DNA of 64,000 nt from Nymphaea colorata (GCF_008831285.2 NC_045138.2:43145115-43209114); one strand, 5' to 3'; shown: positions 36,585 through 47,440, numbered from the stretch's first letter. The notes: generated by a model from the letters alone, not told the origin. A program made the numbers and translations.

Positions 36585-37062
36585 AAGCCTGGGCATTGGG
36601 CCGGCCCGGCCCGATCAGACCCGAGTCCGGGCCGGGGCTGGGCCCGATAGGCCGGCCCGGCCCGACTCCTCCCCTCCGCTCCCGCTCTCCCTCTCCCTTC
36701 CCGTCTCCTTCTCCGCTCCCACTCTCCCTCTCCCTCTCTGCTCCCGTTCCACCTCTCCCTCTCCCTCTCCGCTTCCCCTCCCCCTCTCTACTCCCGCTCC
36801 CCCTCTCCCTCTCCCTCTCCCTCTCTGCTCTCGCTTCCCCTCTCCCTCTCCCTCCTCCTCCGTCTCCCTCGCCGCTCCCCCTCCTCCTCCGTCTCTGTCT
36901 CCCTCCCCTCCTTCTCCTCCCCCCCCCCCCCCCTCCGCCTCCTCCTCAATCGGAGGGCGACGGGAGGGCGGGGGGAAAGGGGGTCGGGAGGGGGAAAGGG
37001 GGTCAGGAGGGTGGACCGGGCTGGTCCGGGAAGGATCGGACCGGCCCGATGCCCAGGCCTAT
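36585..37062. mobile_element. GC-rich non-autonomous hAT-like element, 478 bp, perfect 8-bp TSD
   Basis: The identical 8-bp repeats GTCAAAGT (36577-36584 and 37063-37070) flank termini AAGCCTGGGCATTGGGCCGG and, reversed, ATAGGCCTGGGCATCGGGCC. The ends are imperfect inverted repeats with GGCCCGG-rich arms. The interior is (CTCCCT)n-like and contains a 14-C run near 36920, making it far richer in GC than anything around it. It encodes nothing; the 161-codon Pro/Ser/Leu frame is composition-driven. Confidence 0.8.
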
Positions 37063-37070
37063 GTCAAAGT

Positions 37071-37478
37071 ACCAAGTTTGAAGAAGTGAATAATGAGCTG
37101 GAGAGTCACTGACATGTAAGTTGAAGCATAGCAAGGTTATTCTATTGAGGCACCACAAAGCAGCCTTTTGGAAATGAGGAGAAGAGGGGAGGGAGAAGGA
37201 AATAGGCTTCAACCTTCACTCGGAATAGCCTCCTCTACTGAAGTGGAGAAAGCGCACATAGCCAAAAGAATGCACCTTCTAAAATAAAGATACTAGAAAG
37301 CACTTACCAATGCTGACAAATGCTTGAAGAAAACTCCAAGCATGAACTCAAGCTCCTTCAAATTAATACATCCTCCTCTTCCCTAGAAAAGCAAGAAATA
37401 AAAGTGAAGAATAACACTAGGGAAATTCAAAATCATGTTAAGGAAAGGAAATGATGGAACCAAATGAAGCAAAAACAC
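37071..37478. other. intergenic
   Basis: No recognisable feature. Confidence 0.4.
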
Positions 37479-37481
37479 ATA

Positions 37482-38388
37482 GGTAGCATTTGATTGCCCA
37501 GATCTAAGATTTGGAGCTGGCTTCACATCCAAGGATCTTTGATCCAAGGATGTAAAAACCGAGGTTTTAAAAAGTTTCGTTTGTTATATAAACCCACGTT
37601 TTAAGAAACCTTGTTTGATGTTCGCTCGAGGCGTTTCCTCTCAACCATGGAGGTTGGTGGTGTTTTTTTTTTCCTTTCTTCTGTACCACCCAAGAACAAG
37701 ACCATGGTGGATCCTCTCTCTCTCTCTTTCAAGCCCTCAGCCGGTGGTGGAGTTTTTTTTTTTTTTTCCCCAGCCCTCGGCCCTCAACCCAACTTGCTGA
37801 ACGCTTATTTTCGTGGGCAAATTGTCTGCTGTTGGCTTACAATTTGTCTTTTTATGGCAAACCCTCGACCTGCAGTCGAGGGTTTTCATTTTGATGGCAA
37901 AACCTTCATAAAGAGTTTTCATTTTCAGGGCAAAGCCTTGACTGGTCTGTTGTTTTTGTTCAAGCACTTGCCAAGAACAAAAACCCAATAACAGTTTTTC
38001 TCAGGTTCAGTCACCGAAGATTTTTCATTTTCATCCTTGGGCCGCGACTTGTCAAGGGTTTTGTTGTTTTTTTTTTATATCGTCTTTCTACCTTTGGTTA
38101 TGGTGGCCAAGTCTCTATCTCTCTCTGGCCTTGACTTCCATGGCAGTCGGGCCTCTGTTCTTCTCTGTCTCTTCCCCTTGTGCATGGGGGGTGAGGTGGT
38201 CGTGCTTCCCACGCAGATTTGTAATCCGCTCTACAGATCGGAAGGGGGGGCCCGATATCAAAACCACATATTTCACCTGTAAAGAGGATTTGAAATCCAT
38301 GACTTTGAAATCTGAAGTTTGATAAAACTGTAGATCTTGCCGTGAAATCCAGCCTCAACTCTAAGATCTGAGGATATCAAACATGGCC
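37482..38388. mobile_element. PIF/Harbinger-like non-autonomous element, 907 bp
   Basis: The left end GGTAGCATTTGATTGCCC and the right end (reverse complement GGCCATGTTTGATATCC) share the GGCCATGTTTGATG-type terminus seen at 19534. An inner AGATCTAAG / CTTAGATCT inverted match follows. It is flanked by a 3-bp repeat ATA (37479-37481 and 38389-38391). The interior has no transposase; the frames at 37611-37991 and 37615-37800 are T-rich and unrecognised. It belongs to the same broad group as the 2.08-kb element. Confidence 0.5.
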
Positions 38389-38391
38389 ATA

Positions 38392-39427
38392 GGCCCATAG
38401 GCTAGAGGTCACCTACAAGCTCGTCAACTTGAACAATGGCAGAAGAAGATGGAAAAAGGTTGGAGTATCAATCCTTTATGCCTTCGACAAAGACGGCCTT
38501 TCGCTAGAGATCGACTATAAGTTTCAGATCTTTAACCAGACACCCTTACGTGAAAACTAATTGCAAAACTAGATGCAAAAATGACTACCATGCTTTATAC
38601 GGGGTTTGCGAGGCTTAAAATGGATGTCCCTCTATGTTTTGTCCCTAAACCTTTTGCGGACGTGGATCTTGAAGAAGGTGAGGTTCTTGAGCAAGAGGTG
38701 ATCTATGAAGGTTCCATTAAATTTTGTTCTAGAAGTCAAATCTCTTCTCACCTCACAGAGACTTGTTGGTTCAATCGAAATGGAGGACCAGAGCTAGTTG
38801 CTACAGGGATGATAGGGAAGGATGGACTGACGTAAAGGTTCTTCGGAGGCTCAGGTTCCGTAACGAAACGGGAGTTGGTGCTCGCTAGGCTGAGTCGGAA
38901 GGTGATGATCGAGGTGGAAATCAGAGGGACAATTAATTTGGGGTCCTAATTTCTGAGAAGGACCATCATCCTGTGAAAGAAGCCATCTAATGGTGAGAAT
39001 GTGATGGAGGTCTGCATGCATAATGTCTCTCCTTCTATTGATACAAACGTCAAGGAGAAGAAGAAGCTTCTAGATGCATTTCTAATCGAATGAAGCTAGT
39101 ATGGCAAATTCATTGTATCCTCAGTTAGACTTCTGAGGATAAGTGGTGGAATTAGACATAAGTCCTCCGGGTTTCTCTAAGGCCCGAACTGACGAGGCTC
39201 CAGACTTTTTGAAGTCTGAGGTCCTTCCCCGGCCTGCTGCATCTAAGTTTGTCATTCGAGGCATGAAATTAGTTCAAAAGTAGACGTGAGAGTGAAGTTA
39301 GCCAGGACTTTAGGGCCTTACTTTAGAGAAACGAGGACTAGATTCCAGGTTGACCCTGCTATGGGATCTTTCGCCATTGATGAATGCTTGATTAAGTCTG
39401 ATGGGGAGGATTCTATGTCAGAGCCTT
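38392..39427 (+). pseudogene. LINE ORF1 remnant, part 5' of the copia insertion
   Basis: The plus frame at 38581-38835 reads VDLEEG, then YEGSIKFCSRSQISSHLTETC. This matches the nucleic-acid-binding region of plant L1-like ORF1 proteins, with a C-x2-C-x4-H-x4-C knuckle whose second Cys is Ser. The frame then breaks, and the following DNA carries further stops. Its continuation is on the far side of the copia element at 44865. ORF1 proteins bind LINE RNA; this one is dead. Confidence 0.6.
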
Positions 39428-39432
39428 TTGTT
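39428..39432. other. target-site duplication of copia element A (left)
   Basis: TTGTT, identical to 44860-44864. Confidence 0.9.
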
Positions 39433-39744
39433 TATCAGAAAACAAGATAATGAAGAATATAATATCTCCTTTCACACTTGAATGTGTGAGGTTCGACTCA
39501 TTTTATATTGACATTCATTTCTATGTTACAATTGTAAGTTATGGTAATAATGATAAACATTTAAGAATATAGATATGGAAATGATTCAATCTGGAAGGAT
39601 TATCACGTAACCGCGGATGTTGTATCCCTGTGATTGCGTGTTGATGAGGCTGGCTGTCGATTTGGATCTGCCATTTTATTTGCAACGGCTGGACAGCAAT
39701 TCTTGACATAGTTGGTGTCAACGGCTAGACAATTAGCCTTAACA
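39433..39744 (-). repeat. 3' LTR of copia A
   Basis: About 312 bp; on the minus strand it starts TGTTAAGGC and ends CTGATA, i.e. TG...TA rather than TG...CA. It matches the 5' LTR except at about 8 scattered substitutions. Confidence 0.95.
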
Positions 39745-40340
39745 TGCCCCCTCAATTTGAGCATGTAATCAAGCACGTTCAAATTGTTCATGAATTGGTG
39801 ATGTAGAATAATATTAAATGGTTTTGTTAAACCATCAGCAACCTGTTCATTTGATCTTAGGAATTGAACCTTGATATGTCCTTTGTTGACATGGTCTCGA
39901 ACAAAGTGGAAGTCGATTTCCACATGTTTGGTCCGAGCATGAAAGACTGGATTGGTAGCCAAATAAAGTGCTCCAATGTTATCGCACCAAAGTATGGGAG
40001 CCGTGGTTGGTTTGAAGCCAAATTCTTGTAGTAAGGACTGATTCCAAAGTAATTCTGTAATGCCTCCGGCTAGAGATTTATATTAAGCTTCGGTGCTAGA
40101 TAAAGCTACAGTTCATTGTTTTCTTGAAAACCATGAAATGGCATTTCCTCCAAGAAATATCACACATCCGCCTGTCGACTTCCTGTCGTCCAAACAACCT
40201 CCCCAATCAGCATCAGCGTAGGCTTGAAGAGTGAGAGGAGACGTGGTCGATTTGAAGCACAAACCATAGTGAAGAGTACCTTGAACATATCGCATAATTC
40301 TTTTGACTGCTTTCCAGTGATCAACTGTAGGCTGATGCAT
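39603..40340 (-). pseudogene. copia A RNase H domain, broken
   Basis: The frame 40340-40113 reads a clear RNase H core (YADADWGGCLDDRKSTGGC) and stops after SWFSRKQ. A second frame (39962-39603) carries the C-terminal part (FHARTKHVEIDFHFVRDH; ADGLTKPF) and continues into the LTR. The gap between them contains stops, and the start is out of frame with the upstream RT. The enzyme would degrade RNA in the RNA:DNA hybrid during reverse transcription; here it is interrupted. Confidence 0.9.
39745..39757 (-). other. polypurine tract of copia A
   Basis: The minus strand reads TTGAGGGGGCA directly before the 3' LTR, in the position of the plus-strand primer. The RNase H-end frame runs through it into the LTR. 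Confidence 0.8.
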
Positions 40341-41362
40341 GTGTTGACATACTTTGTTGACTGAAAAGGAGAGATCTGGTCTGGTGAAGCAGGCATATTG
40401 AAGCGCACCAACGACGTTCGGTAGAAGGTATCGTTGTCATATGGAATACCATCCTTATGTAGCTTGTGGGTGGTGCTCATGGGTGTAGGTGATGGTTTGG
40501 CTTTTTCCATGTGTGTTTGTTTAAGGATATTGAGGAGATAATTCCTTTGACTTAGATAAATACAGTCATTTTGATAAATAACCTCAATTCCTAAAAAATA
40601 CGACAACCGACCCATATCTTTGATGGAAAAATGTTGTTTGAGTTCTTGAATAACCTTTGATATTACCTCGTTAGATGGCCCAGTTACCAAGATGTCATCA
40701 ACATAGACAAGGACAAAGGCTTGGCATCCTTGAGAGATAAATAAAGAGGGATCCGAGGTGGAGACATTAAATCCCAAGTGTTGGAGGAAGTTACTGAGCT
40801 GCATGTACCAGGCACGTGGTGCTTGCTTCAGGCCATATAGGGCCTTGATAAGACGACACACATGATTTGGTTTGTTGGGGTCTTCATAACCAGGAGGCTG
40901 CACCATATAAACTTCCTCGGTGAGAATGCCATTTAAGAAAGCATTATCGAAATCGAGCTGGTGAATATCCCATTTGAACTGAGCGGCCAAGGAGATAAGC
41001 ATGCGTACAGAAGTTGGTTTTATGACAGGACTGAACGTTTCATTGAAATCAACACCAGCTTCTTGGAGATAACCTTTGGCCACGAGGCGAGCTTTATGTC
41101 TAGCAATTGTGCCATGAGAATTGTATTTCAGCTTGTAGACCCACTTGGATCCAATAACATGAAGATGATCTAGATGAGGAACTAAGTCCCATGTGTGATT
41201 TTCCTGCAAAGCTCGATACTCGGCATGCATGGCATGTCGCCAAGCGGCAGATTGAGAGGCTTCCTTGTAAGTAACAGGTTCATGGGTATGGGCAGATGTT
41301 TGGGACTGAATGGTGAGATAAGTTTTAGGTTTGAGATGACCGGTCATGGATCTTGTGATCAT
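40160..41362 (-). pseudogene. copia A reverse transcriptase
   Basis: A 400-codon frame with the copia RT blocks: WDLVPHLDH and SKWVYKLKYNSHG near the start, QLDFDNAFLNGILTEEVYM, then ALYGLKQAPRAWY and the catalytic FVLVYVDDILVTGPS (about residues 215-229). RT synthesises element cDNA in the cytoplasmic particle. After about residue 318 (FYRTSLV) the reading frame shifts, and the natural continuation (RNase H) is read in another frame from about 40400. Its start overlaps the integrase frame by 38 bp in a different phase. The junction therefore carries a single-base indel in a CACACACATCC stretch near 41370. Confidence 0.95.
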
Positions 41363-42437
41363 GGGATGTGTGTGAGGGTATGGAGACGGATGGTATGGTG
41401 AGCGGTAAGTGTGGAGGGCTTAAGGATGAATGTGCGGTGGTGGTGGGTGAAGGGATGGTGGCTATGTCAGTGAGATTAGGGAATGATGGTGGTGAGGAAT
41501 GTGTAGGAGGGGAAGGGAGTTCTAAAGGGTGGGTAGTGACACTTGGAAGTGGGAGATTGCAAGGATTAAACAACTCAGTTGTTGTGGTGGGAGCAGTGGA
41601 GGGTGGTGAGGGAGTGAGTGTGGGAATGGGTGATTGCTCAGGCTGTTGGTTTGGTCGTGGGTTGATGGTAGTCGAGTTGGTCATTTGGTTTTGATGGTTT
41701 AGGTTCATGAGAAAAGGCTGCCATACATTGATGTTGGTAGGATTATGACTGCTGTCCATTTCTAATCCTTGGAAGCCAAGTTTTCTCTCGTCAAAGAAAA
41801 CATGTCGACTAATATAAATCTTCTTCTCTTTGGGTTCAAAGCACATATAACCCTTGTGTTTGACGCCATATCCAATTAAAACACATGCCTTAGTCTTCGG
41901 CTCCAACTTGTCTTGAGTATAGGCTGTTAACACAGGGTAACATCTTGCACCAAAAATTCGAAACAGCGAGTAGTCCGGTCTATGTTTGAACAAGATCTCA
42001 TATGGTGTCTGTTGGCTGCCATGTTTTCTAGGGAGTCTATTTATAATAAATATTGCTGTTCGAAAAGCGTCTACCCAAAAACGAGATGGCATCTTGGACC
42101 AATTAAGCATACAAAGTCCCATTTCTACAACATGTCTATGCTTTCTTTCAACTAACCCGTTTTGTTCGAGTGTGTATGGGCAGGAAAACAGATGGAAGAT
42201 GCCATGCTCGGTTAGAAAAGTTTCAAGTTGAGTGCTAATGAATTCTCCTCCATTATCTGATTGGAGAATCTTAATTTTTTCTTGCAGCTGATTCTCAACA
42301 ATAGATTTGAAATCAACAAACATTTTGGACACATCTGACTTGTGCTTGAGGGGAAACAACCAGACAAAACGAGAGTAATCATCTACTAAAAGTAAATAGT
42401 AATTGAAATTTTCTCTTGACTCACATGGAGATGGACC
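41325..42437 (-). pseudogene. copia A integrase domain
   Basis: Open after the UGA at 42438-42440 and in the same phase as gag. It begins with a GPSPCES stretch; the first Met is at 42359. The second catalytic Asp lies in LQSDNGGEF and the Glu in NGLVERKHRHV; the first catalytic Asp is in HSDV, just before the stop. The GKLEPKTKACVLIGY-like C-terminal block reads KLEPKTKACVLIGYG. A Pro/Ser/Thr-rich linker follows and ends at a frameshift near 41370. Integrase inserts the cDNA into host DNA; here it is cut off from gag by one nonsense change. Confidence 0.93.
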
Positions 42438-43973
42438 TCAGACGTCAGAATGAAGGAGCTCTAGAGGACGAGTCGTTTTGTGCACGGCTGGTTTGAAAGG
42501 CAGTTTGTGAGCTTTTCCAATAAGACATCCTTCACAGACTCCATCTTCTTTATTTGATAACTGAATAAAACCTTTAGAACGAAGAATTCCTATCGTTCTT
42601 TTATTTGTGTGTCCTAGCCGTTGGTGCCATGTGTCAAACGATGTAGGACGCTGGCTTTTATTTGCTAGTAACACTTCCTTTCTTGGTGGCTTAATCTCAT
42701 ATAGGCCTGCTCGTGTCCTCGATCCTTGAACCATTACTTCGCTTGTCCGAAGATCCTTCACACAGCATCCAAAAGGAGTAAACTCAAAAGTACAGTTGTT
42801 GTCTAATGTAAATTGACTTACTGATAGTAAGTTTTTGGTAATATGAGGTGCATGAAGAACTCGGCGAAGCTTAAGATCTCTACCGTTAGATTGGATCACC
42901 ATATTCCCAACATAAGAAATTGGAATGGAAGAACCATTGCCTACAATTATACCTTCGCCTCCTTGGAAGACTTGTTTTTCGGTCATCTGGGAGTCATCCA
43001 TGGTGACATGATTTGTTGCTCCAGTGTCGGGATACCATGTTTCGTCATTGGCTTCTTCAAGCGTCATGGCAGAGAACGCTTTCGGGACATCCCAACAGTT
43101 CCTTGCAGTGTGTCCTTTCCTTCCACAATATTGACATTCAACGCTTGACTTTGTTTTGTTTTGTCCACCATTGTTATCAGCATTAGGAGGATAAAATTGG
43201 ACTGATCGTCCTGGATTTTGAAAGCGATCAGCATTCAGAGGATGTACCAATCGTCCTTGATTTTGAAAACGACCTCCTCTTCTTCCACGATAAGTATTTC
43301 TCCCTCGTCCCCTGTAGGCCATAAACGCAACATGTGTATTTTCAGATGTAGTAGATACAGACCTTTTTGACTTGAGAATCTGGATTCTCTTTTCTTGGTT
43401 GAGCAGCAAGTCGTATAAACCATTGAAAGTGAGCTTTTCAATGGTGGCACTGGTGGTTACAGATGTGACTAGGCTCTCATATTCTTCAGGAAGCCCATTC
43501 AACATAATCTGAATTAAATCTGGTGTCGAGATCGGATGACCAGCAGTGGCAAGGGTATTGGCAAGAGATTTCACATTATCCAAGTAGGAAACCATGTCAC
43601 CACCGTCCTTTTTGATAAAGTTTAACTCCTTCTTCAGCATCATGATATGGAGAGGAGTATGCGTACCATAAGATCTTTCCAATTCGACCCAAGCTTCGTG
43701 AGCAGTTTCAACATGAATTTGGCCGAGCACCTGTTCTGAAACCGTCGCCACTATCCAACTCAAAGCTAGCTGATCGGAGCGATGCCAAGATTCGTATGCT
43801 GGATTTTCTTCGATTCGATTTGCTGCTTCTATGGATTGTGATGGGGCAAGCAGTGATCCATCGACGTATTTCATGAGTCCTTGGGAGCGCATTACCGTTT
43901 GAATTTGACCACGCCAGAGAAGATAATTGTCTTTGTTCAGCTTGATAGACACTAAGCTGGAGGCAGACGCCAT
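42438..43973 (-). pseudogene. copia A gag, protease and pre-integrase region
   Basis: 511 codons from an ATG at 43973. Residues 1 to about 200 are a UBN2-type gag, with an Arg/Gly-rich stretch near 220-250. A perfect zinc knuckle, CQYCGRKGHTARNC, lies near 279-292. The aspartic protease begins WYPDTGATNHVT (near 312), and the pre-integrase block SFDTWHQRLGHTNKRT lies near 445. It ends LLHSDV followed by UGA, where relatives have Trp (HSDVWGPS). It would otherwise be one polyprotein with integrase. Gag forms the particle and the protease matures it. Confidence 0.95.
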
Positions 43974-44528
43974 AGATAAGTAATAGAAAGAGGAAGATAA
44001 TACACAGCAAGGAGCAAGTTCTCAATCGAACTCCTCTGTTTCAGATAATGAAGGCTGGATTGCAGATAAGGCCAGAAAACTGGTTGCTAAAGAAAAATCT
44101 GTATCTCCTCAACGCAAGGTCCAAAAAATCAAGTTAGCAGAAGAATGATTTCCAGACACCTGGACATCAGATGAGCTCTTGCTTGATGGCTCTTGTGGCA
44201 GGAAAGAGGATGTGACGGAGATCCCCTGTTGTTTGTTGCAGAACCTCTAGAACACCAAGTCAGACCTTCAAATTTCAGGTGCTCACTCGAGCAACCTTCA
44301 AAAATTTTGAAAATGGGCAAGAATGATTTCCAAACACCTGGAAATCTGATTACCTCTTGCTCGACGTCTCCTGTGGCCGGATCTGATCACGCCAGTGGAT
44401 TAAAGAGCCGCTGGACAGTCAGTATTTCCTCTGTTCAGCGATTTTGGACGCTTCTCAGGCATACGCCAGAATTCAAACATGAACTAGACAAAAGGTTGAA
44501 ACCAACGATTGTTTCTCAAGCTCATTTA
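43974..44528 (-). other. copia A leader
   Basis: Untranslated DNA between the primer-binding site and gag. It contains an imperfect ~65-bp direct repeat (AGAATGATTTCCARACACCTGG at 44142 and 44320). The plus-strand 168-codon frame through it is a shadow. Confidence 0.8.
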
Positions 44529-44547
44529 GAACCTGGCTCTGATACCA
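44529..44547 (-). other. primer-binding site of copia A
   Basis: The minus strand reads TGGTATCAGAGCCAGGTTC, 19 nt matching the plant initiator-Met tRNA complement, directly abutting the 5' LTR. Confidence 0.95.
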
Positions 44548-44859
44548 TATCAGAAAACAAGATAATGAAGAATATAATATCTCCTTTCACACTTGAACGT
44601 GTGAGGTTCGACTCATTTTATATTGACATTCATTTGTATGTTACAATTGTAAGTTATGGTAATAATGATAAACATTTAAGAATACAGATATGGAAATGAT
44701 TCAATCTGGAAGGATTATCACGTAACTGCAGATGTTGTATCCCTGTGTTTGCGTGTTGATGAGGCTGGCTGTTGATTTGGATCTGCCATTTTATTTGCAA
44801 CGGCTGGACAGCAATTCTTGACATAGTTGGTGTCAACGGCTGGACAATTAGCCTTAACA
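44548..44859 (-). repeat. 5' LTR of copia A
   Basis: Same length and sequence as the 3' LTR apart from about 8 substitutions. It should contain the element promoter. Confidence 0.95.
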
Positions 44860-44864
44860 TTGTT
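44860..44864. other. target-site duplication of copia element A (right)
   Basis: TTGTT, matching 39428-39432. Confidence 0.9.
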
Positions 44865-45885
44865 AAGGATGCAGATTTGGTTATGCAAGCTATGAATGAA
44901 AATCTGATTTTTTGGCATTGGTCACCTAAGGTGCGAGTTACTTTGCTTAATTTCTTTCCATGAAAGTCTTCTTATGGAATGCAAGAGGTCTAGTATGGAA
45001 TGAGATTAGGAGGTCTGCTCCTGATGTTTTGTGTATTTTTTATATGCTCAGCTTGCCTAATTTTTCTGTCTGGAAAATTTTGGTTAGCGAGTTTAGTCTA
45101 GAGTTCAACCTATCAATGGCTTCCCTTCTGCTCGAATTGTAGTAGGATGGAATCCTATGTTTTTTACTCTCCTAGATTGATATTAGGCTTTTTTTTTAAT
45201 TCAAATTAAAGGCAAAGACAGACGGCCTGGTCTTACATTATCGATCTTTGGTGTCTATCTCCCCCAAAATTGTCTTAAGAGAAGAGGCCATTTGTGCGAC
45301 TTGGGTGTAGCTATTGCATGTGTTAATTGTCCTTGCGTGTTGTCGGAGATTTTAATGCCATGCGGAGTGCTATAAATATGTTGGAATGTCAGTGGATGTC
45401 AGAAATGGGTCATCTGCAGGAAATCTATGCACCAAGGAATTCCCGGTTTGGTGTGAGAATTGTTGTTAGTTCATTACCGTGGTTTGTAGAGGAATGTTTT
45501 CAGTTTATTCTGAACCAGCTTCCCTCTCCTGCTGCTTCAGCTTGCTTCGTTGTTGCCCCTGCTTTCTGGAGAGATCTGTTTAAGAGAGAAATAAGATTTA
45601 GGAAGGAGAAAGGTAGAGGAGCCTCTTTGGGTGGAGAAATTATCAGAGTTTCATATGTAGATATTGTAATCCTTGTTCTTCTACTCTTAATCTTCTGTTT
45701 CTTCCTCTGCCACTGAACTTCTCAAGAGTCGGTGTATCTACCTATCCTTTGGAGACCCACTGCCTTGTGTAGGATTTTCTTGGGATCTTTGTTTTTCTTC
45801 TCGTGTACGTAATCATTCTTTGATTTTTTTCTTAATAAGAGGGTAAGGGACCCTAATCCCCAGCAGCCTTGCATTGGAAAACTAT
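44865..45885 (+). pseudogene. LINE ORF2 remnant and 3' tail, part 3' of the copia insertion
   Basis: At 44960 the frame starts MKVFLWNARGL, the usual N-terminus of the plant L1-type endonuclease. Broken frames follow with RSAPDVLCI, VVGWNP, FGVYLP and VVGDFNAMRS (45330-45366), all endonuclease landmarks. The reverse transcriptase is missing: the frame jumps to 3'-terminal DNA near 45480. The tail at 45830-45880 (TTAATAAGAGGGTAAGGGACCCTAATCCCCAGCAGC) resembles the LINE tail at 63310-63350, confirming a 3' end. Endonuclease ORF2 nicks the target for reverse transcription; this copy is internally deleted and dead. Confidence 0.75.
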
Positions 45886-46969
45886 TTTCAATACAACAAT
45901 AATCACTTAGAAATTCCTAAGCTACTCTCATTACTCCATAGAAGGCACTTTTGAAATCTCTCCTTGAAAAATGGCATATGGTTCCCACCAACGGTTTGTG
46001 TTGGATCTTGTCCAAGATCTAAGACGGATTCAATATGTCAGATCTGGACCAATATCGAAAATTTATCCAATATTAAGTAAAAATCCTCTAAATCCCTTAA
46101 ATTGACTCCAACACTGATGCAATTTAGACCAAGGCTTAGCGACACCAAGAACAATGTATACACTGGCCTAATTCTATAAAAAACATGGATACATGATTTT
46201 TGTTAAATTTATATCCATAGCATAAACTATGGAAAAAGAGAGAAACATGGGCTAAACCATATTCTGGTGATATGTTCATGGCAGGAATGTCTACTTCTCA
46301 ATGAAGTGAGATCATGAACAACTATTTCTAGAATTAGGTCAATAAACAAATAAGTTCATGTCAGTTTGTTGTGCGATATCAAAAAACAATAGAATCCACG
46401 ACACTTCGAAAAAGACTTGAACTTCAAGATGAACAATTAAATGGAGCCCAATAGAACACTTTATCCTATGGAAGATCATTTACAAGTTACTTTTACTTCA
46501 GAGATATTCAAAAATACTTCTTATAAGAACTATGTGCACCCGTGACATGCACTGCTTACTTACCCAAGATGATGATCAGTTGAGCTATATACTATTAAAC
46601 AAAGGATAAGAGGTCATGCAATATCCCCAATTACTAAGGAGTACACAATTTAATATGATAAAAAAAATAAACAAATGTGAAATTGTCGATGCAAGCTATA
46701 GGAATCGTTAGGAATTTTGTGTATGTTTGCAGTATTTTATGCATAAAAAGTAGACAAATTGCGATATGCCTATGTACTCAAAAAATGGACCAGACATGCA
46801 AAAAAGAAGTGTTGTACAAAGACATTTTACTTTCCAAGCACAAACTGATGATGAAAAGATTTCTTTTACTAAGAAATAAGAATATTCGTCAGTTAAAGTC
46901 AACTGTGTGTGTGAAGGAAGCATTGTCCAATCATAGATGTGTTGAGCATGCATTAATAAACGGCTAAAT
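45886..46969. other. intergenic
   Basis: No recognised domain. The 96-codon plus frame at 46677-46967 lies directly before the FAR1-like remnant and could be a decayed upstream exon of it. Confidence 0.4.
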
Positions 46970-47440
46970 TGAAACAAGATTTGCTCAATCTACAGTTGAG
47001 TGAGTCAGTTACAACTATTGTTGACGCAGCACAAGTTAGTCACCAAAGTGTGCAAAAGAAAGTGTTACAACCCATATAAGTAAAAGAAGAAGATGTTAAT
47101 GGTGTCAGGGAAAGTGGACGAGCCGTGGCGAAGGGAAGCTGAAAGCAAACTGTTTCAAGAACCCACCAAAACAAAAGCTTAGAAAATGTGTTTTTTGTCA
47201 TAAATCGGGGCATGATTCTCACACTTGTCCTTTAAGTATGAAAGGAAGGTAAAGTTGTCGTATTGATGGATTTTCTATTTGCAAAAACTTGCTTTTGTTT
47301 ATTTATTTTATACATATGCAGGAATACTTCAACTGATATCGATGTTGCAAAACCAAGGACATGTCATTCATGTAGAGGCATGGGCCATGATGAGAGAAAT
47401 TGCCTAAAATTAAGACATGCATGTAAAACAATTTACTAGT
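46970..47440 (+). pseudogene. FAR1-related (FRS) C-terminal remnant with two zinc knuckles
   Basis: Broken frames run from an acidic/Gln-rich helix (near 46980-47070), through a Lys-rich stretch, to CVFCHKSGHDSHTC (47187-47231). After MKGR a GTAAAG donor opens an intron, closing at TATGCAG near 47320. The next exon carries a second knuckle CHSCRGMGHDERNC (47362-47403) and stops after KTIY. Both are C-x2-C-x4-H-x4-C, as at the C-termini of FAR1-related or related MULE-derived proteins, which are nuclear transcription factors or transposases. A stop and frame changes before the first knuckle, and the absence of FAR1, MULE and SWIM domains, indicate a dead fragment. Confidence 0.55.

Larger units (their letters stand above)
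39433..44859 (-). mobile_element. Ty1/copia LTR retrotransposon A, nearly complete
   Basis: 5.43 kb, transcribed leftwards. In order on the minus strand: 5' LTR (44859-44548), primer-binding site, leader, gag-protease-integrase-RT-RNase H, purine tract, 3' LTR (39744-39433), flanked by a TTGTT duplication. Domain order protease-integrase-RT-RNase H identifies copia. The two LTRs differ at about 8 of 312 positions, so it is fairly young. The coding region has at least one nonsense codon and two frameshifts, plus stops in RNase H, so it could move only with help from another copy. It inserted into a LINE. Confidence 0.95.

Noticed and set aside
36596-37081. 161-codon Pro/Ser/Leu-rich frame
   Set aside because: It spans the (CTCCCT)n interior and both ends of the GC-rich hAT-like element; composition alone keeps it open.
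44193-44699. 168-codon plus-strand frame
   Set aside because: It lies in the copia leader and 5' LTR, opposite the coding strand, and has no domain.
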